A model generated the notes under the pieces. The model saw nothing but the letters and a program-made list of their open reading frames with translations, had not been told where the DNA came from and made no database searches. Both the position numbers and the translations under genes were made by a program. This document shows positions 1 to 8,474 of a stretch of DNA of 64,000 nt, one piece after another. This DNA comes from Methanomassiliicoccus sp. (GTDB lineage: Archaea; Thermoplasmatota; Thermoplasmata; Methanomassiliicoccales; Methanomassiliicoccaceae), in contig JAWQJJ010000008.1 of assembly GCA_033485155.1 (NCBI GenBank), positions 62,001-126,000 of the forward strand. Direction: 5' to 3'. Each line of letters opens with the position of its first letter. Position 1 is the stretch's first letter.

Positions 1-1089
1 ACGGGCGGCATCATGATCACTGCCTCCCACAACCCCCCTGAGTTCAACGGGATCAAGTGTGTGGACGCCGACGGCACGGAGATGCCGCGGTTCAAGGAGG
101 AGGAGATCGAGCGCCTGTACTTCACCAAGAGCTTCAGCAGCATGGACTGGAAGGGCGTGGGGAGCATGCGCCAGGCAACGGGCGCTATCGACGGCTATCT
201 GGCCTCGGTCAAGCGGCTGGTGGACGCCGACGCTATCCGGGGGGCCGGGCTCACGGTGGTCCTGGACTGCGCCAACGGTGCCGGTTCGGTTTCCACGCCA
301 AAGCTGCTGGACGACCTCAACGTGAGGGCGATCACCCTCAACTGCAATCCCCAGGGAACCTTCCCGGGGCACCCCTCCGAACCGGTGGAGGCCCATCTCA
401 AGGACCTCATCGCTATGGTGAAGGACACCGGGGCGGACATGGGTATCGCCCATGACGGGGACGCCGATCGGACCATCTTTGTGGATGATAAGGGCCGATA
501 CATGTACGGGGACAAGTCCCTCGCCATAACCGCTGAGGCCATGGTAAGAGCGAACGGAGGGGGGACCGTCGTCACTCCGGTCTCATCGTCCATGGCAGTA
601 GAGGACGTCGTCCGCCGGGCCGGCGGCAAGGTGATATACACCCGCGTCGGAGCGCCGGTGGTGGCAAGGAAGATGATCGAGGTCGGTGCGCTGTTCGGCG
701 GCGAGGAGAACGGCGGGTTGATCTTCCCTCAGCACCAGCACTGCCGGGACGGAGCGATGACCGTGGCCAAGATGCTGGAGATCGTGGCCTCCGACGGGCC
801 CCTGTCCAAGCTGGTCGACCGCATCCCCCACTACTCGCAGGACAAGCGCAAGATGGAGTGCCCGGACGACCGCAAGGAGAAGGTGCTGGCGGCGCTGGTC
901 GAGCATTACGCCGCGCAGCGGGTGGACACCACCGACGGTGTGAAGATTTGCTACGATGACGGCTGGACCCTAGTCCGGCCGTCGGGCACCGAGCCGCTGT
1001 TCAGAGTGTACTCCGAGGCCAGGAGCGCGGAGGATGCTCGCAAGCGCTCCGACGACTGCGAGAAGGTCCTCTGCGACCTGATCGGGTAG
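1..1089 (+). CDS. Phosphohexomutase (GlmM/ManB type), 5' end cut off by window
   Basis: Alpha-D-phosphohexomutase, converting a hexose or hexosamine 6-phosphate to the 1-phosphate for nucleotide-sugar synthesis. The frame is open from base 1, and the active-site serine loop ITASHNP lies only a few codons in, so roughly the first 90 residues lie outside the window. Family motifs follow in order: metal loop HDGDADR, sugar-specificity loop GGEENGG and the phosphate-binding loop RPSGTEP near the C-terminus. It ends in TAG. A second family member lies at 59098-60399 beside a nucleotidylyltransferase, so the two may divide glucosamine and mannose/glucose work; which substrate each uses cannot be told from motifs. 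Family assignment is firm, substrate is not. Confidence 0.92.
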   Translation, partial: TGGIMITASHNPPEFNGIKCVDADGTEMPRFKEEEIERLYFTKSFSSMDWKGVGSMRQATGAIDGYLASVKRLVDADAIRGAGLTVVLDCANGAGSVSTPKLLDDLNVRAITLNCNPQGTFPGHPSEPVEAHLKDLIAMVKDTGADMGIAHDGDADRTIFVDDKGRYMYGDKSLAITAEAMVRANGGGTVVTPVSSSMAVEDVVRRAGGKVIYTRVGAPVVARKMIEVGALFGGEENGGLIFPQHQHCRDGAMTVAKMLEIVASDGPLSKLVDRIPHYSQDKRKMECPDDRKEKVLAALVEHYAAQRVDTTDGVKICYDDGWTLVRPSGTEPLFRVYSEARSAEDARKRSDDCEKVLCDLIG

Positions 1090-1103
1090 AAAAACGAAGC
1101 CGG

Positions 1104-2006
1104 TCAGCGCTTCCAGAAGGGACGCGGGCCGGTTGATTCTTTTTCCTTTTCCACGCGGCGGTACTTCCAGGCCACGGCCACCGCTTCCTGGGCCATCCGG
1201 GCGGCGAGGGCTGCGGTATTGCCTTTATCGTAGGGTGGGGAAACTTCGACCACGTCAAAGCCCGCCAGGCGGGGACCGAGCATGTTGATGCACTTCTTCA
1301 CGTCGAACGAGGTCAGTCCGAACGGCTCGGCCATGGCCGCCGCAGGCGCGAACGCTGGGTCCAGGCCATCGACGTCCAGACTCAGGTAGATCTTGTCCTT
1401 CTTGATGATGTTGAGGGCCCGCTTGAACGCCTTCTCCACGCCCTCCTGGGCGATGGTGAAGGAATCGATGTATTCTGGCAGGTTGCCCTCAGTATGCTCC
1501 TCCTTAGATATGGAGCGCACCCCGAAGGCCAGGACATTGTCCTTGCCCAGGCGCTCCGCGACCCTTCGGACCACCGTGTCATGGCAGTACCTTTGTCCCA
1601 TCCCCACATCATTGTAGTTGAGGTGGGCATCGATAAAGATGACCCCGACATCCTCGAAGGACTCGATAGTGGGGATGCTGATGGTGTGCTCTCCGCCCAA
1701 AATTAGGGGGAACTTGCCATCGGCCACTATGCCCTTGACCGCCTGCTTGGTGCCCTCTACCATCTCATCGACGGTAGCGTAGTCGGGTAGGTTGCCTAGG
1801 TCGTGCACGCCCACCTCTGTCAAGTCAAGCCCATGCTCCAGCATGTAGCTCTCAGAATGATAGGACGCCTCGCGTATCGCGGTGGGGGCGGACCGCGCTC
1901 CCGGGCGGAAGGCCGTGGTCAGGTCGAACGGAACGCCCAGTACGACGAACTTGGAGGCCGGATATGGCGTGTCCGCGCCCAGGAAGGTTATTCCTGGAGA
2001 GGGCAT
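1104..2006 (-). CDS. speB: Agmatinase/ureohydrolase (SpeB family) with altered metal motif
   Basis: Arginase-superfamily enzyme expected to split agmatine into putrescine and urea. Visible motifs: GGEHTIS (first His ligand), DAHLN, CHDTVVRR and SLDVDGLDP. The usual second motif is DAHxD, so the last Asp, a ligand of the binuclear manganese centre, is Asn here. The start is the ATG at 2006 (MPSPGITF), preceded by AGGT; longer readings would run into the eIF5A gene, whose stop is 13 bases upstream. Pairing with eIF5A makes sense because putrescine feeds spermidine and hypusine formation. Because of the Asn the true activity (agmatinase, other ureohydrolase, or weak enzyme) is uncertain. Confidence 0.88.
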   Translation of the reverse strand: MPSPGITFLGADTPYPASKFVVLGVPFDLTTAFRPGARSAPTAIREASYHSESYMLEHGLDLTEVGVHDLGNLPDYATVDEMVEGTKQAVKGIVADGKFPLILGGEHTISIPTIESFEDVGVIFIDAHLNYNDVGMGQRYCHDTVVRRVAERLGKDNVLAFGVRSISKEEHTEGNLPEYIDSFTIAQEGVEKAFKRALNIIKKDKIYLSLDVDGLDPAFAPAAAMAEPFGLTSFDVKKCINMLGPRLAGFDVVEVSPPYDKGNTAALAARMAQEAVAVAWKYRRVEKEKESTGPRPFWKR

Positions 2007-2019
2007 TGTGGTGACCTGC

Positions 2020-2403
2020 TCAGACCTTGGTGATCTTTCTCTTGCCCATCGCGACCATGTAGAGGACCTCGTCACCGGGGTTGATCTGGCCCCTGAGCTC
2101 CTCATCGATGGGCAGGGAGAACTGCTCGAAGGTCTCCAGGTCCATCATCTGGGCCTCGTCCCCGGCTATGGCCAGGATCTGCCCCTTGCGCTTGTCGATC
2201 ATGGGCACCTGGACCTTGTGCTTCACCGGGTGGACGACGCTGCGCTTCTTACCGTCATAGAGCCCAACAGCATCGATCCGGCTCTTGGCCTCGCCGTGCT
2301 TGCCGGGCTTGGAAGTGTCGATGGAGAGAATCTTGCAGGGTTCTTCATCAATAAGCATGTAGCGTCCTACCTTGAGTTCCCTGACCTCGGCCTGAGTCCA
2401 CAT
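2020..2403 (-). CDS. eif5A: Translation factor aIF5A (hypusine-containing)
   Basis: Archaeal/eukaryotic translation factor 5A, which relieves ribosome stalling and needs a hypusine (or deoxyhypusine) made from a lysine. The modification loop [10 protein letters not shown] is present; the lysine of GKHG is the expected site. About 127 residues: N-terminal SH3-like domain followed by an OB-fold, normal length. The start is taken at the ATG of MWTQAEV; a TTG three codons earlier (2412) is possible. No Shine-Dalgarno sequence is visible, and a TATA-like box lies some 30-40 bases upstream, so the message is probably leaderless or nearly so. It is followed by the agmatinase gene. Confidence 0.95.
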   Translation of the reverse strand: MWTQAEVRELKVGRYMLIDEEPCKILSIDTSKPGKHGEAKSRIDAVGLYDGKKRSVVHPVKHKVQVPMIDKRKGQILAIAGDEAQMMDLETFEQFSLPIDEELRGQINPGDEVLYMVAMGKRKITKV

Positions 2404-2433
2404 ATATATCAATTGGAGGGAAATCGCCCCCTG

Positions 2434-2444
2434 TTTAAATAATT
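2434..2444 (-). promoter_or_regulatory. TATA box of eIF5A-agmatinase operon
   Basis: AT-rich box (TTTAAATAATT on the plus strand) in otherwise GC-rich sequence. Its distance to the eIF5A start fits an archaeal TATA element whose transcript begins at or just before the start codon. Placement is by eye. Confidence 0.5.
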
Positions 2445-2517
2445 TGCTTCATCCAACGCCCGTATGGAGGGTCATCAGCGGTACGGTAGGCCAGTGACGG
2501 TCAGCGGGACACTGCCC

Positions 2518-3669
2518 TCACCGCCCCCCTTTCTTCCCGGCCCAACGCTGCTGCGGCCGTCCCTGGCGGGGCGGCCCATGGTACTGGCCCTTGGGTCGGT
2601 AGTCGGTTCGGGGCCGCTGCTCCTTCTTGGGAGGCTCGGGGTACTTGCGCATGACCTCCTCGACCCGCTTGGCGATGTCCTCGTTCAGCCGATCCCCGAT
2701 GAACTCACCTTTGAAATAGTCGACCTTGGAGGCGATGGCCAGCTTGCCACCCATCGTCCGCGAAATATTGCCTCTTTGCCAATAGGGGGCCCTGTGGACG
2801 GTGGGATGCTGGAAGATGACCCCGTGCTTGGGTGGCCGCTTGCCCTGGCGGAGATGGGCGAACAAGGCCTTCTCCGCACCCAGCAGCTGCACCGTCCCCG
2901 CGGGCATGCGGGACAGCCGCTTCAGCCCTCCGGCGATGGAGATGAGCCTCGCTCCCAGGCTGGCCCCGACGATGGAGGTGATGTTGGGGGCCGCCTCCTC
3001 CATGCGCTCGGCGATGTACGCTTCCAGCCTGGCCTTCTCCTCGTAAAGCTGGATGAGGGAGTTCGCGAAGCCCCTCACGACCTCTAGGTCCTTCTCCTCC
3101 AGCTCCGAACCCACCGATTCCAGCTGCAGGTCCAGGGCATCCTGGATGACCTCCCGCGAGCCCTTCTCGGCGATGAGCCGAGCGTAACGTTCCTCCCGGG
3201 CATAGTCCGCGAGTTCAGGGAAGTGTAAGCCATACCATTCATGCAGCCGCTCGCTGGTGAGATTGATCATCTCAATGGTGTCGTCAAGTGCGCGCACGGC
3301 CTGGACGATGAAGCGGTCGGCAGGGAGGGGTTCCCTGGTCCGCAGCTTTCCCAGCTCGACCATGACCTTCTGCATTAGCTGCGGGGAGAACCCGTAATCC
3401 TCCGGCCGGATGAAAGCGGAGTCCACGAACTCTGGCTTTCCCAGGGGGGACAGCCGGGGCTCGGCGACTCGCATCCTTTTTTGGGCCATGGCTGCCTCCT
3501 CGGGCAGCACTTCGCCCTTCTGGACGAGGGCGAGCTTGGTGGCGATGGCCTTGGGGTCTTTCTCGAAGAGGGTGTGGCGTATCACCTTCTGCTTCTCTTT
3601 GTCCACCAGGAAGACGCCGAACCACTTTGTAACCAGGATCATCCGGACCGGGACTCCTTGTCTGTTCAT
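2518..3669 (-). CDS. nop5: C/D box RNP protein Nop5 (Nop56/58 family)
   Basis: Scaffold of the archaeal C/D box sRNP, which binds L7Ae, guide RNA and fibrillarin for 2'-O-methylation of rRNA and tRNA. An N-terminal fibrillarin-binding domain (about 1-130) is followed by a coiled-coil segment and the Nop domain, with the conserved GASLGARLIS and a GAEKALFAHL stretch at about residues 235-275. The tail (from about residue 345) is rich in Lys, Arg, Pro and Gly, usual for the family. Start ATG at 3669 overlaps the stop of the upstream aldolase; a second ATG at 3642 has GGAG upstream and is an alternative. Its partner fibrillarin is not adjacent but lies at 54590-55258. Confidence 0.95.
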   Translation of the reverse strand: MNRQGVPVRMILVTKWFGVFLVDKEKQKVIRHTLFEKDPKAIATKLALVQKGEVLPEEAAMAQKRMRVAEPRLSPLGKPEFVDSAFIRPEDYGFSPQLMQKVMVELGKLRTREPLPADRFIVQAVRALDDTIEMINLTSERLHEWYGLHFPELADYAREERYARLIAEKGSREVIQDALDLQLESVGSELEEKDLEVVRGFANSLIQLYEEKARLEAYIAERMEEAAPNITSIVGASLGARLISIAGGLKRLSRMPAGTVQLLGAEKALFAHLRQGKRPPKHGVIFQHPTVHRAPYWQRGNISRTMGGKLAIASKVDYFKGEFIGDRLNEDIAKRVEEVMRKYPEPPKKEQRPRTDYRPKGQYHGPPRQGRPQQRWAGKKGGR

Positions 3670-4292
3670 CAATGTTTGGATAGCATCCTGGATACCTCCT
3701 CCTCAGGAAGGTCTTCCAGGTCGCCCAGGGACTCGCAGCGCAGCTGCAGGGAGGCGATGTACTCCATCGTCTCCATCCTTCCGAAGGCGTCCATGACATC
3801 CCTGCCCACCGCCAGGGCGCCATGGCTCTCCAGCAGGCAGGAGTTGGCCGTGCCGAGCTGGGTCACGATGTTCTGGGCCAACTCCTCGCTCCCGGGAGTG
3901 GCGTAGGCGATCATGGGCACGAAGTTGCCCAGGACCAGGACGCCCTCCGGAGTTATGGCCGGACGGAGCGTGCGATGGAGGAGGGCGAGCACGGTGCACG
4001 ACGGTGGGTGGAGGTGAATAACCGCCCCTACCTCCGGCCGGGAGCGGTAGATCCCGGTGTGGAAAGGGGTCTCCATCGACGGCCTCCCCTTCTCTGCCTT
4101 CCCGGTCTCGATACTCACCCTGATCATCTGCTCCGGTGCTAGGAGACCTTTTATGGTGCCCGACGGGGTGATGAGCGCGGTGCTCTCGTCCAAACGGAGG
4201 CTTAGGTTCCCTCCGGCCCCGAAGGTCAACCGACGTTCGTAGGCCAGGCGGGCTATGGACGCGAGGTCTCGGCGGCCCTGCTCCTCGTTCAG
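3669..4292 (-). CDS. Class II aldolase (probable methylthioribulose-phosphate aldolase), CUG start
   Basis: Zinc-dependent class II aldolase/adducin family. Seen: GGNLSLR near the N-terminus, the zinc pair in VIHLHPP, and a third ligand in LLESHGAL. It directly follows mtnA. A known pathway (the DHAP shunt) pairs MtnA with such an aldolase to cleave 5-methylthioribulose-1-phosphate into DHAP and 2-methylthioacetaldehyde; that role is inferred from context, and fuculose-phosphate aldolase is the alternative. The family needs about 20 residues before the first in-frame TTG (4229). They are encoded back to a CTG at 4292, which overlaps the mtnA stop and sits four bases after GGAGGGGG. No ATG, GTG or TTG exists in that stretch, so CTG is the likely start. 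Confidence 0.85.
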   Translation of the reverse strand: MNEEQGRRDLASIARLAYERRLTFGAGGNLSLRLDESTALITPSGTIKGLLAPEQMIRVSIETGKAEKGRPSMETPFHTGIYRSRPEVGAVIHLHPPSCTVLALLHRTLRPAITPEGVLVLGNFVPMIAYATPGSEELAQNIVTQLGTANSCLLESHGALAVGRDVMDAFGRMETMEYIASLQLRCESLGDLEDLPEEEVSRMLSKH

Positions 4293-5314
4293 AGATCCCC
4301 CTCCTCGGCGAACTTCTCCTTACGCACCCGGCCGATCTCAGCGGGTCGCAGCACCCCGACCTCGGTGATGAACCCGGTCACGTACTTCGCCCGAGTCATG
4401 TCGAAGGAGGGGTTGAGGGCCGGGGACCCTTCCGGGGCCAGCCTTTCTTTGCCAATGTGGGTGACCTCATCGGCCGAGCGGTCCTCGATGACGATATTGT
4501 CCCCGCTGGGGATGGAGAAGTCGAAGGTGGAGATGGGAGCGGCGACATAGAACGGCACCCCCAGCTCGTGGCACATGACCGCCTTGTCGAAGGTGCCGAT
4601 CTTGTTGGCGAAGTCCCCGTTGGAGGCGATGCGGTCGGCGCCCACTATGACCATGTTGACGTCCTTACGCAGGAAATGACCTGCGGCACCGTCGACGATG
4701 ATGGAGTGGGGGATACCCTCGTTGTACAGCTCCCAGGCGGTTAGGCGCATGCCCTGCAGGCGCGGCCTTGTCTCCGACACGTACACGTAGATATGCCGTC
4801 CCTCGGTCCACGCCGTCCTGATCGGGGCCAGAGCAGTACCGATGTCGACCGTGGCCAGGGCCCCTGCGTTGCAGTGGGTCATGATGTTCATCTCGTCCTC
4901 GATCAGCTCAGCGCCGTACTTGCCGATGAGGCGGCAGCGCTCCACCACCTGGTCGGCATAGGCGTCGGCGGCCTGCACCGGGTCATCCCCCAGCTCCAGC
5001 GAGCTGAGCATATGGTCCACCGCGTAGAACAGGTCAAAGGCGGTGGGTCGTGTTCCCTTGAGCTCCTCGGCGGCCTTCTGAACATCGAACTCATTCCTGG
5101 CGGCCAGGGCCATTCCGTAGGCCGCGGCGGCGCCGATGGAGGGGGCCCCCCTCACGGTCATGTTGCGGATGGCCTCCGCGACCTCGTGATGGTCGGCCAT
5201 GTCGATGATCTTGAACTTCTGGGGGATCAGGCGCTGGTCGATCATCCGGACCATGCCGTCCTCGAACCAGACCGCCCTCGTCTCGATGCTATCCTTGCCT
5301 ATCAGCACCCTCAT
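4289..5314 (-). CDS. mtnA: S-methyl-5-thioribose-1-phosphate isomerase
   Basis: Aldose-ketose isomerase of methylthioadenosine salvage, related to eIF2B subunits. About 341 residues from the ATG at 5314 (MRVLIG). Signature blocks: RGAPSIG, THCNAGALAT with the catalytic Cys, SETRPRLQG, and GADRI with the catalytic Asp, followed by NKIGT. These fit MtnA better than ribose-1,5-bisphosphate isomerase, though the two are close relatives. Overlap with the downstream aldolase makes a two-gene unit. MTA would arise from polyamine synthesis, consistent with the putrescine genes in the window. No MTA phosphorylase or nucleosidase gene is present here. Confidence 0.92.
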   Translation of the reverse strand: MRVLIGKDSIETRAVWFEDGMVRMIDQRLIPQKFKIIDMADHHEVAEAIRNMTVRGAPSIGAAAAYGMALAARNEFDVQKAAEELKGTRPTAFDLFYAVDHMLSSLELGDDPVQAADAYADQVVERCRLIGKYGAELIEDEMNIMTHCNAGALATVDIGTALAPIRTAWTEGRHIYVYVSETRPRLQGMRLTAWELYNEGIPHSIIVDGAAGHFLRKDVNMVIVGADRIASNGDFANKIGTFDKAVMCHELGVPFYVAAPISTFDFSIPSGDNIVIEDRSADEVTHIGKERLAPEGSPALNPSFDMTRAKYVTGFITEVGVLRPAEIGRVRKEKFAEEGDL

Positions 5315-5435
5315 GGTAATGCCCGCTGTGTCATTCCCAACAGATATACTAAGATGTTGGCTTGATACTTTAACGCCGTTAAGCGAACATTCGAAGGGAA
5401 TTAATAGGCACTGCGCCATTATTCCATCGAAGCCG

Positions 5436-6185
5436 ATGAAGAAGAGCTCCGCTCTTGATGTGTACTCCACCAGCTCCGGGTTGAAGCAGATCTCTAACCC
5501 GGTACGGCAGAAGATATTGAGCGAACTGCAGAGGCGGGACCTCAGTCTATCGGAGATCGCCCAGCTCACCGGCAAAGCCCAGTCGACGCTGTCCGTCCAC
5601 CTCGACAAGATGGTCAAGGAAGGGCTGGTGGCGTCCAGGGACGACCCCTCGGACAATCGCCGCAAGATTTTCTATCTGGTCTCCAAGCCGGTGGGATCTT
5701 CGGTGGTTCCGCGCGAGGACCTCAGCCGGTCGGTCACCAGCATAATCGATAAGAGCATTGGCTCGCCCACCCGATTCATCAAGGGCGAGCTCAGGGCGCT
5801 GGTCATCGGGGTGGAGGCCATCGGTCTTAACATGGACCCCGTGCTCAAGGATATCGGCCGCCAGATAGGGCTGGCCATGGCCCGGCACATGAAGTCCAAT
5901 GACGTTAAAGGGCTGGTCGACGAGGTCAAGGAGTTCTACGCCCGCCATGATCTCGGAGATGTGAACGTGTACTCACTGGTGCCCCTGACCCTCATCGTCA
6001 AGGACGATTATGACATGTCCGACGCGCCGGACGTGGGGAAGACACTATGCATCCTCAACGAAGGGATCATGGAATCGATCTTCGATTCCCGGACCGGGGT
6101 GCCGTTGAGAGTGACTCAATCAGAGTGCTTCGGCACCAAGAGCAACTTCTGCAAGTTCGTTCTCGAGCCAGCCTTGTACGACTAA
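5436..6185 (+). CDS. MsvR-like redox-sensing regulator (winged helix + V4R)
   Basis: An N-terminal ArsR/MarR-like winged helix (about 14-90, with ISNPVRQKIL and the recognition segment GKAQSTLSVHLDKM) joined to a C-terminal V4R domain (about 120-245). This is the layout of the methanogen regulator MsvR, which senses redox state through cysteines. Three Cys lie in the V4R part: TLC, SECFG and NFC. Start ATG at 5436 (MKKSSAL). The upstream stretch at 5380-5392 contains CGAA-N2-TTCG, a short palindrome that could be an autoregulatory site. Its stop overlaps the convergent radical SAM gene. Targets are unknown. Confidence 0.82.
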   Translation: MKKSSALDVYSTSSGLKQISNPVRQKILSELQRRDLSLSEIAQLTGKAQSTLSVHLDKMVKEGLVASRDDPSDNRRKIFYLVSKPVGSSVVPREDLSRSVTSIIDKSIGSPTRFIKGELRALVIGVEAIGLNMDPVLKDIGRQIGLAMARHMKSNDVKGLVDEVKEFYARHDLGDVNVYSLVPLTLIVKDDYDMSDAPDVGKTLCILNEGIMESIFDSRTGVPLRVTQSECFGTKSNFCKFVLEPALYD

Positions 6186-7291
6186 TACGGCAGGACCGGC
6201 CGCCTTGTCCCCGCGCCGCGGGGGCAGATGGGGTCCTTGAGATAGGAGCCTCCGCCGAAGTAGAAGGCGTTGGCCCGGCATCCCCAGCAGAGCTCGCGGT
6301 CACAGGAGCCGCACACCACATCGTCGGAGTACTTCCTGAAGGCGGTGAAGAACAGCGAGGAGGAGGCATTGGAAGCGATCTCCTCGAGCGAGTACTCGCG
6401 TACCGAGCCAAGGTTCCGGCGCAGGGAGTAGCAGGATGATACCCTCCCGTCCAGGGAGATGAACATGGTGGTCCCGCAGTATTCGCGGGGAAAGTCCTGG
6501 CAGCCCATATCCCGCCCGGCCAGGAACAGCTGGTCGCGATGGCGGTAGGCCTCCGCCACGTCCTCCGGGCGGGGGAGCAGAGGATACAGCTTTCCAGTCT
6601 CGTCCACCGGTTTGAGGGACATCAGGCAGGTCCTCACGCCGTACCCATGATACAGCTGGCTCATTGTCCTCTTGATATCTTCGACATCCTGGGCGGCGGT
6701 CATCATTAGCAGGTTGCCGATCTCCTGGGGAGGCTTGCCCATCTCCTCTAGCAGTTCGATGCCCTTCAGCGTGTCCCGAGTGGTGCGAGGGTTGTAGGAT
6801 GATCGCATCGCCACCAGCACCTCGGGGTCCAGGGAATCTAGATGCACCATGATGTACCCGTCCCGGGTCAGGTCGATGGCCCACTTAGCCTGCCCGATGT
6901 CGTTCAACCTCGCCCCGCAGGTCCACAGGTTGTTGGTCATCCCATTGTACCGGGCAGTCTGGAGGAGTTCCCTCCAGTCCGGCCTCTCCATGGGGTCCCC
7001 GCCCATCCAGTCGATCTGTTTTATGCCAATATTGGCCGCCTGGCGCAGGATGCCCTTGATCTCCCTGGAGGACAGCGGCTCACCGGTCGGACCGCCGCTT
7101 TTTGCATAGCAATACGTGCAATCGGCAGAGCACTCCGCGGTGCATTCGATCTGCAACCGGAACGGGGCCATCCGGTAGAAGTAGGACGACTGTTGCCTGG
7201 TGGACGGTGAGTCCCCGGCGAACATCGCGTCCAAGGCTTGGTCGGCATCAGGCAGTCTGAACACGCTCCCGCTAGGTAGGACGGCCAACAC
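6182..7291 (-). CDS. Radical SAM/SPASM protein
   Basis: Radical SAM enzyme with the [4Fe-4S] motif CSADCTYC (about residues 54-61) and a C-terminal Cys-rich SPASM/Twitch region (CGSCDRELCWGC, then a final Cys in DPIC) for auxiliary clusters. SPASM enzymes usually modify peptides or proteins or mature cofactors; nothing nearby names the substrate. GTG start at 7291 with a TATA-like TTATTAAG about 20 bases upstream suggests a leaderless transcript. It ends in TAG and its stop overlaps the stop of the convergent MsvR-like gene. Specific function unknown. Confidence 0.88.
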   Translation of the reverse strand: MLAVLPSGSVFRLPDADQALDAMFAGDSPSTRQQSSYFYRMAPFRLQIECTAECSADCTYCYAKSGGPTGEPLSSREIKGILRQAANIGIKQIDWMGGDPMERPDWRELLQTARYNGMTNNLWTCGARLNDIGQAKWAIDLTRDGYIMVHLDSLDPEVLVAMRSSYNPRTTRDTLKGIELLEEMGKPPQEIGNLLMMTAAQDVEDIKRTMSQLYHGYGVRTCLMSLKPVDETGKLYPLLPRPEDVAEAYRHRDQLFLAGRDMGCQDFPREYCGTTMFISLDGRVSSCYSLRRNLGSVREYSLEEIASNASSSLFFTAFRKYSDDVVCGSCDRELCWGCRANAFYFGGGSYLKDPICPRGAGTRRPVLPY

Positions 7292-7375
7292 AGACGGCCG
7301 CTTAATAACCTTTGGGGTGAACTTTAGGGCACCCCCGATGCTAATCCAGATTGCCCCAGTGCCTGACGATGGATC

Positions 7376-8419
7376 TCAATGCTGATGATGCTCCCCGTCC
7401 CGTGAGTGCTCGTGCTCGTGGAGGACCGCTTCGTGCACGTGCTCGTGGCTATGGGGGCCGGTGATCTCTGGGTGGTGAGCATGCGAATGTTCGTTGCCGT
7501 GCTCGTGGACATGCTCGTGCACCACTCGGGAGTGCCAGTGGAGGTGGGTGTGCCTCTCTGTCAGCAGCAGGTAGGCGCCCAAGGCCATCAGGGCCCCGGC
7601 CGGTACAATGACAAGGTTGGGCATCTCCTGCAGCAGGACCACTGCGGCCACCGCGCCGATGAACGGTCCCAGAGCGAAGAATGCTCCCGTCCTTGCCGGG
7701 CCTAGAGATCCGAGGGCCAGGATAAAGAGGACAAGGCTCACACCGTAGCTCAGGGAGCCCAACAGGAGGGCGGCCAGTATCTCTGGTCCTAGGGCAGGGG
7801 CCTGCCCCAGGAGGAAGGACATAGATAGGGAGGCGGTCCCCGCCACCAGGCCCTTGAGCATCGCGATTCGCTGCGGGCCAGTGCTGGCGATCTTGCTCGT
7901 AAGGTTATTATCCAGTCCCCATAGAGCCATGGCCATGACGATCAGGGCGGCCCCGAAAATCGAGGTCTCCCCGCCCCCGGTGTCCAAGGCCAGCAGGACC
8001 CCTGCCGCAGTCATCACGACCAGGGCGGCCCACGTTCGCCTGCCCACCGCCTCCTTGAACGCCAACCAGGCTATCAGCGCGGTAGCCACCCCCTCCAGGT
8101 TGAGGAGGAGAGAGGACGCGATGCCCGTCACCGACGCGATGCCCGTCATCAGCAGGATGGGAGCGATGACCCCTCCGCAGATGATGGAGCCGGCAAGATA
8201 GGGAAGCTCTGACCGCTTCAGCACGGTCTCCTTCTCGTTCCTCCCCAACGGCGATACTCTTAGGAGAACCAGTCCTAGGAAGGCCCCGAGGTACAGCAGT
8301 CCGGCCAGGGCCACTGGGCCAATATCGGAAACCAGAAGCTTGGCCACCGGGGCGCTGATACCGAACAGGGCGGCGGATAGAATGATGTAAACGAACGGCC
8401 TCAGCCTACTGGGGATCAA
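7376..8419 (-). CDS. EamA/DMT-family transporter with His-rich C-terminal tail
   Basis: Ten hydrophobic segments in two EamA repeats place it in the drug/metabolite transporter superfamily. After the last helix comes a cytoplasmic or external tail of about 60 residues packed with histidines (repeated HEH, HSH and HVH groups), as in some metal-handling membrane proteins. Divalent metal (for example nickel or cobalt) sensing or transport is a guess from the tail; the substrate cannot be read from the sequence. Start chosen at TTG 8419, which has AGGAGGGG at good spacing; GTG at 8467 is the longer choice. It follows a small gene with little spacing. Confidence 0.85.
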   Translation of the reverse strand: MIPSRLRPFVYIILSAALFGISAPVAKLLVSDIGPVALAGLLYLGAFLGLVLLRVSPLGRNEKETVLKRSELPYLAGSIICGGVIAPILLMTGIASVTGIASSLLLNLEGVATALIAWLAFKEAVGRRTWAALVVMTAAGVLLALDTGGGETSIFGAALIVMAMALWGLDNNLTSKIASTGPQRIAMLKGLVAGTASLSMSFLLGQAPALGPEILAALLLGSLSYGVSLVLFILALGSLGPARTGAFFALGPFIGAVAAVVLLQEMPNLVIVPAGALMALGAYLLLTERHTHLHWHSRVVHEHVHEHGNEHSHAHHPEITGPHSHEHVHEAVLHEHEHSRDGEHHQH

Positions 8420-8474
8420 GGTTACTCCCCTCCTCTTCGAAGGCCCGACCGACCCTCTCGGCGGCACGCGGCGA

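Noticed and set aside
7406-7560. Repetitive CTCGTG/GTGCTC DNA that might be a repeat array
   Set aside because: It is the codon repeat of the His-rich transporter tail, not an independent repeat or CRISPR.
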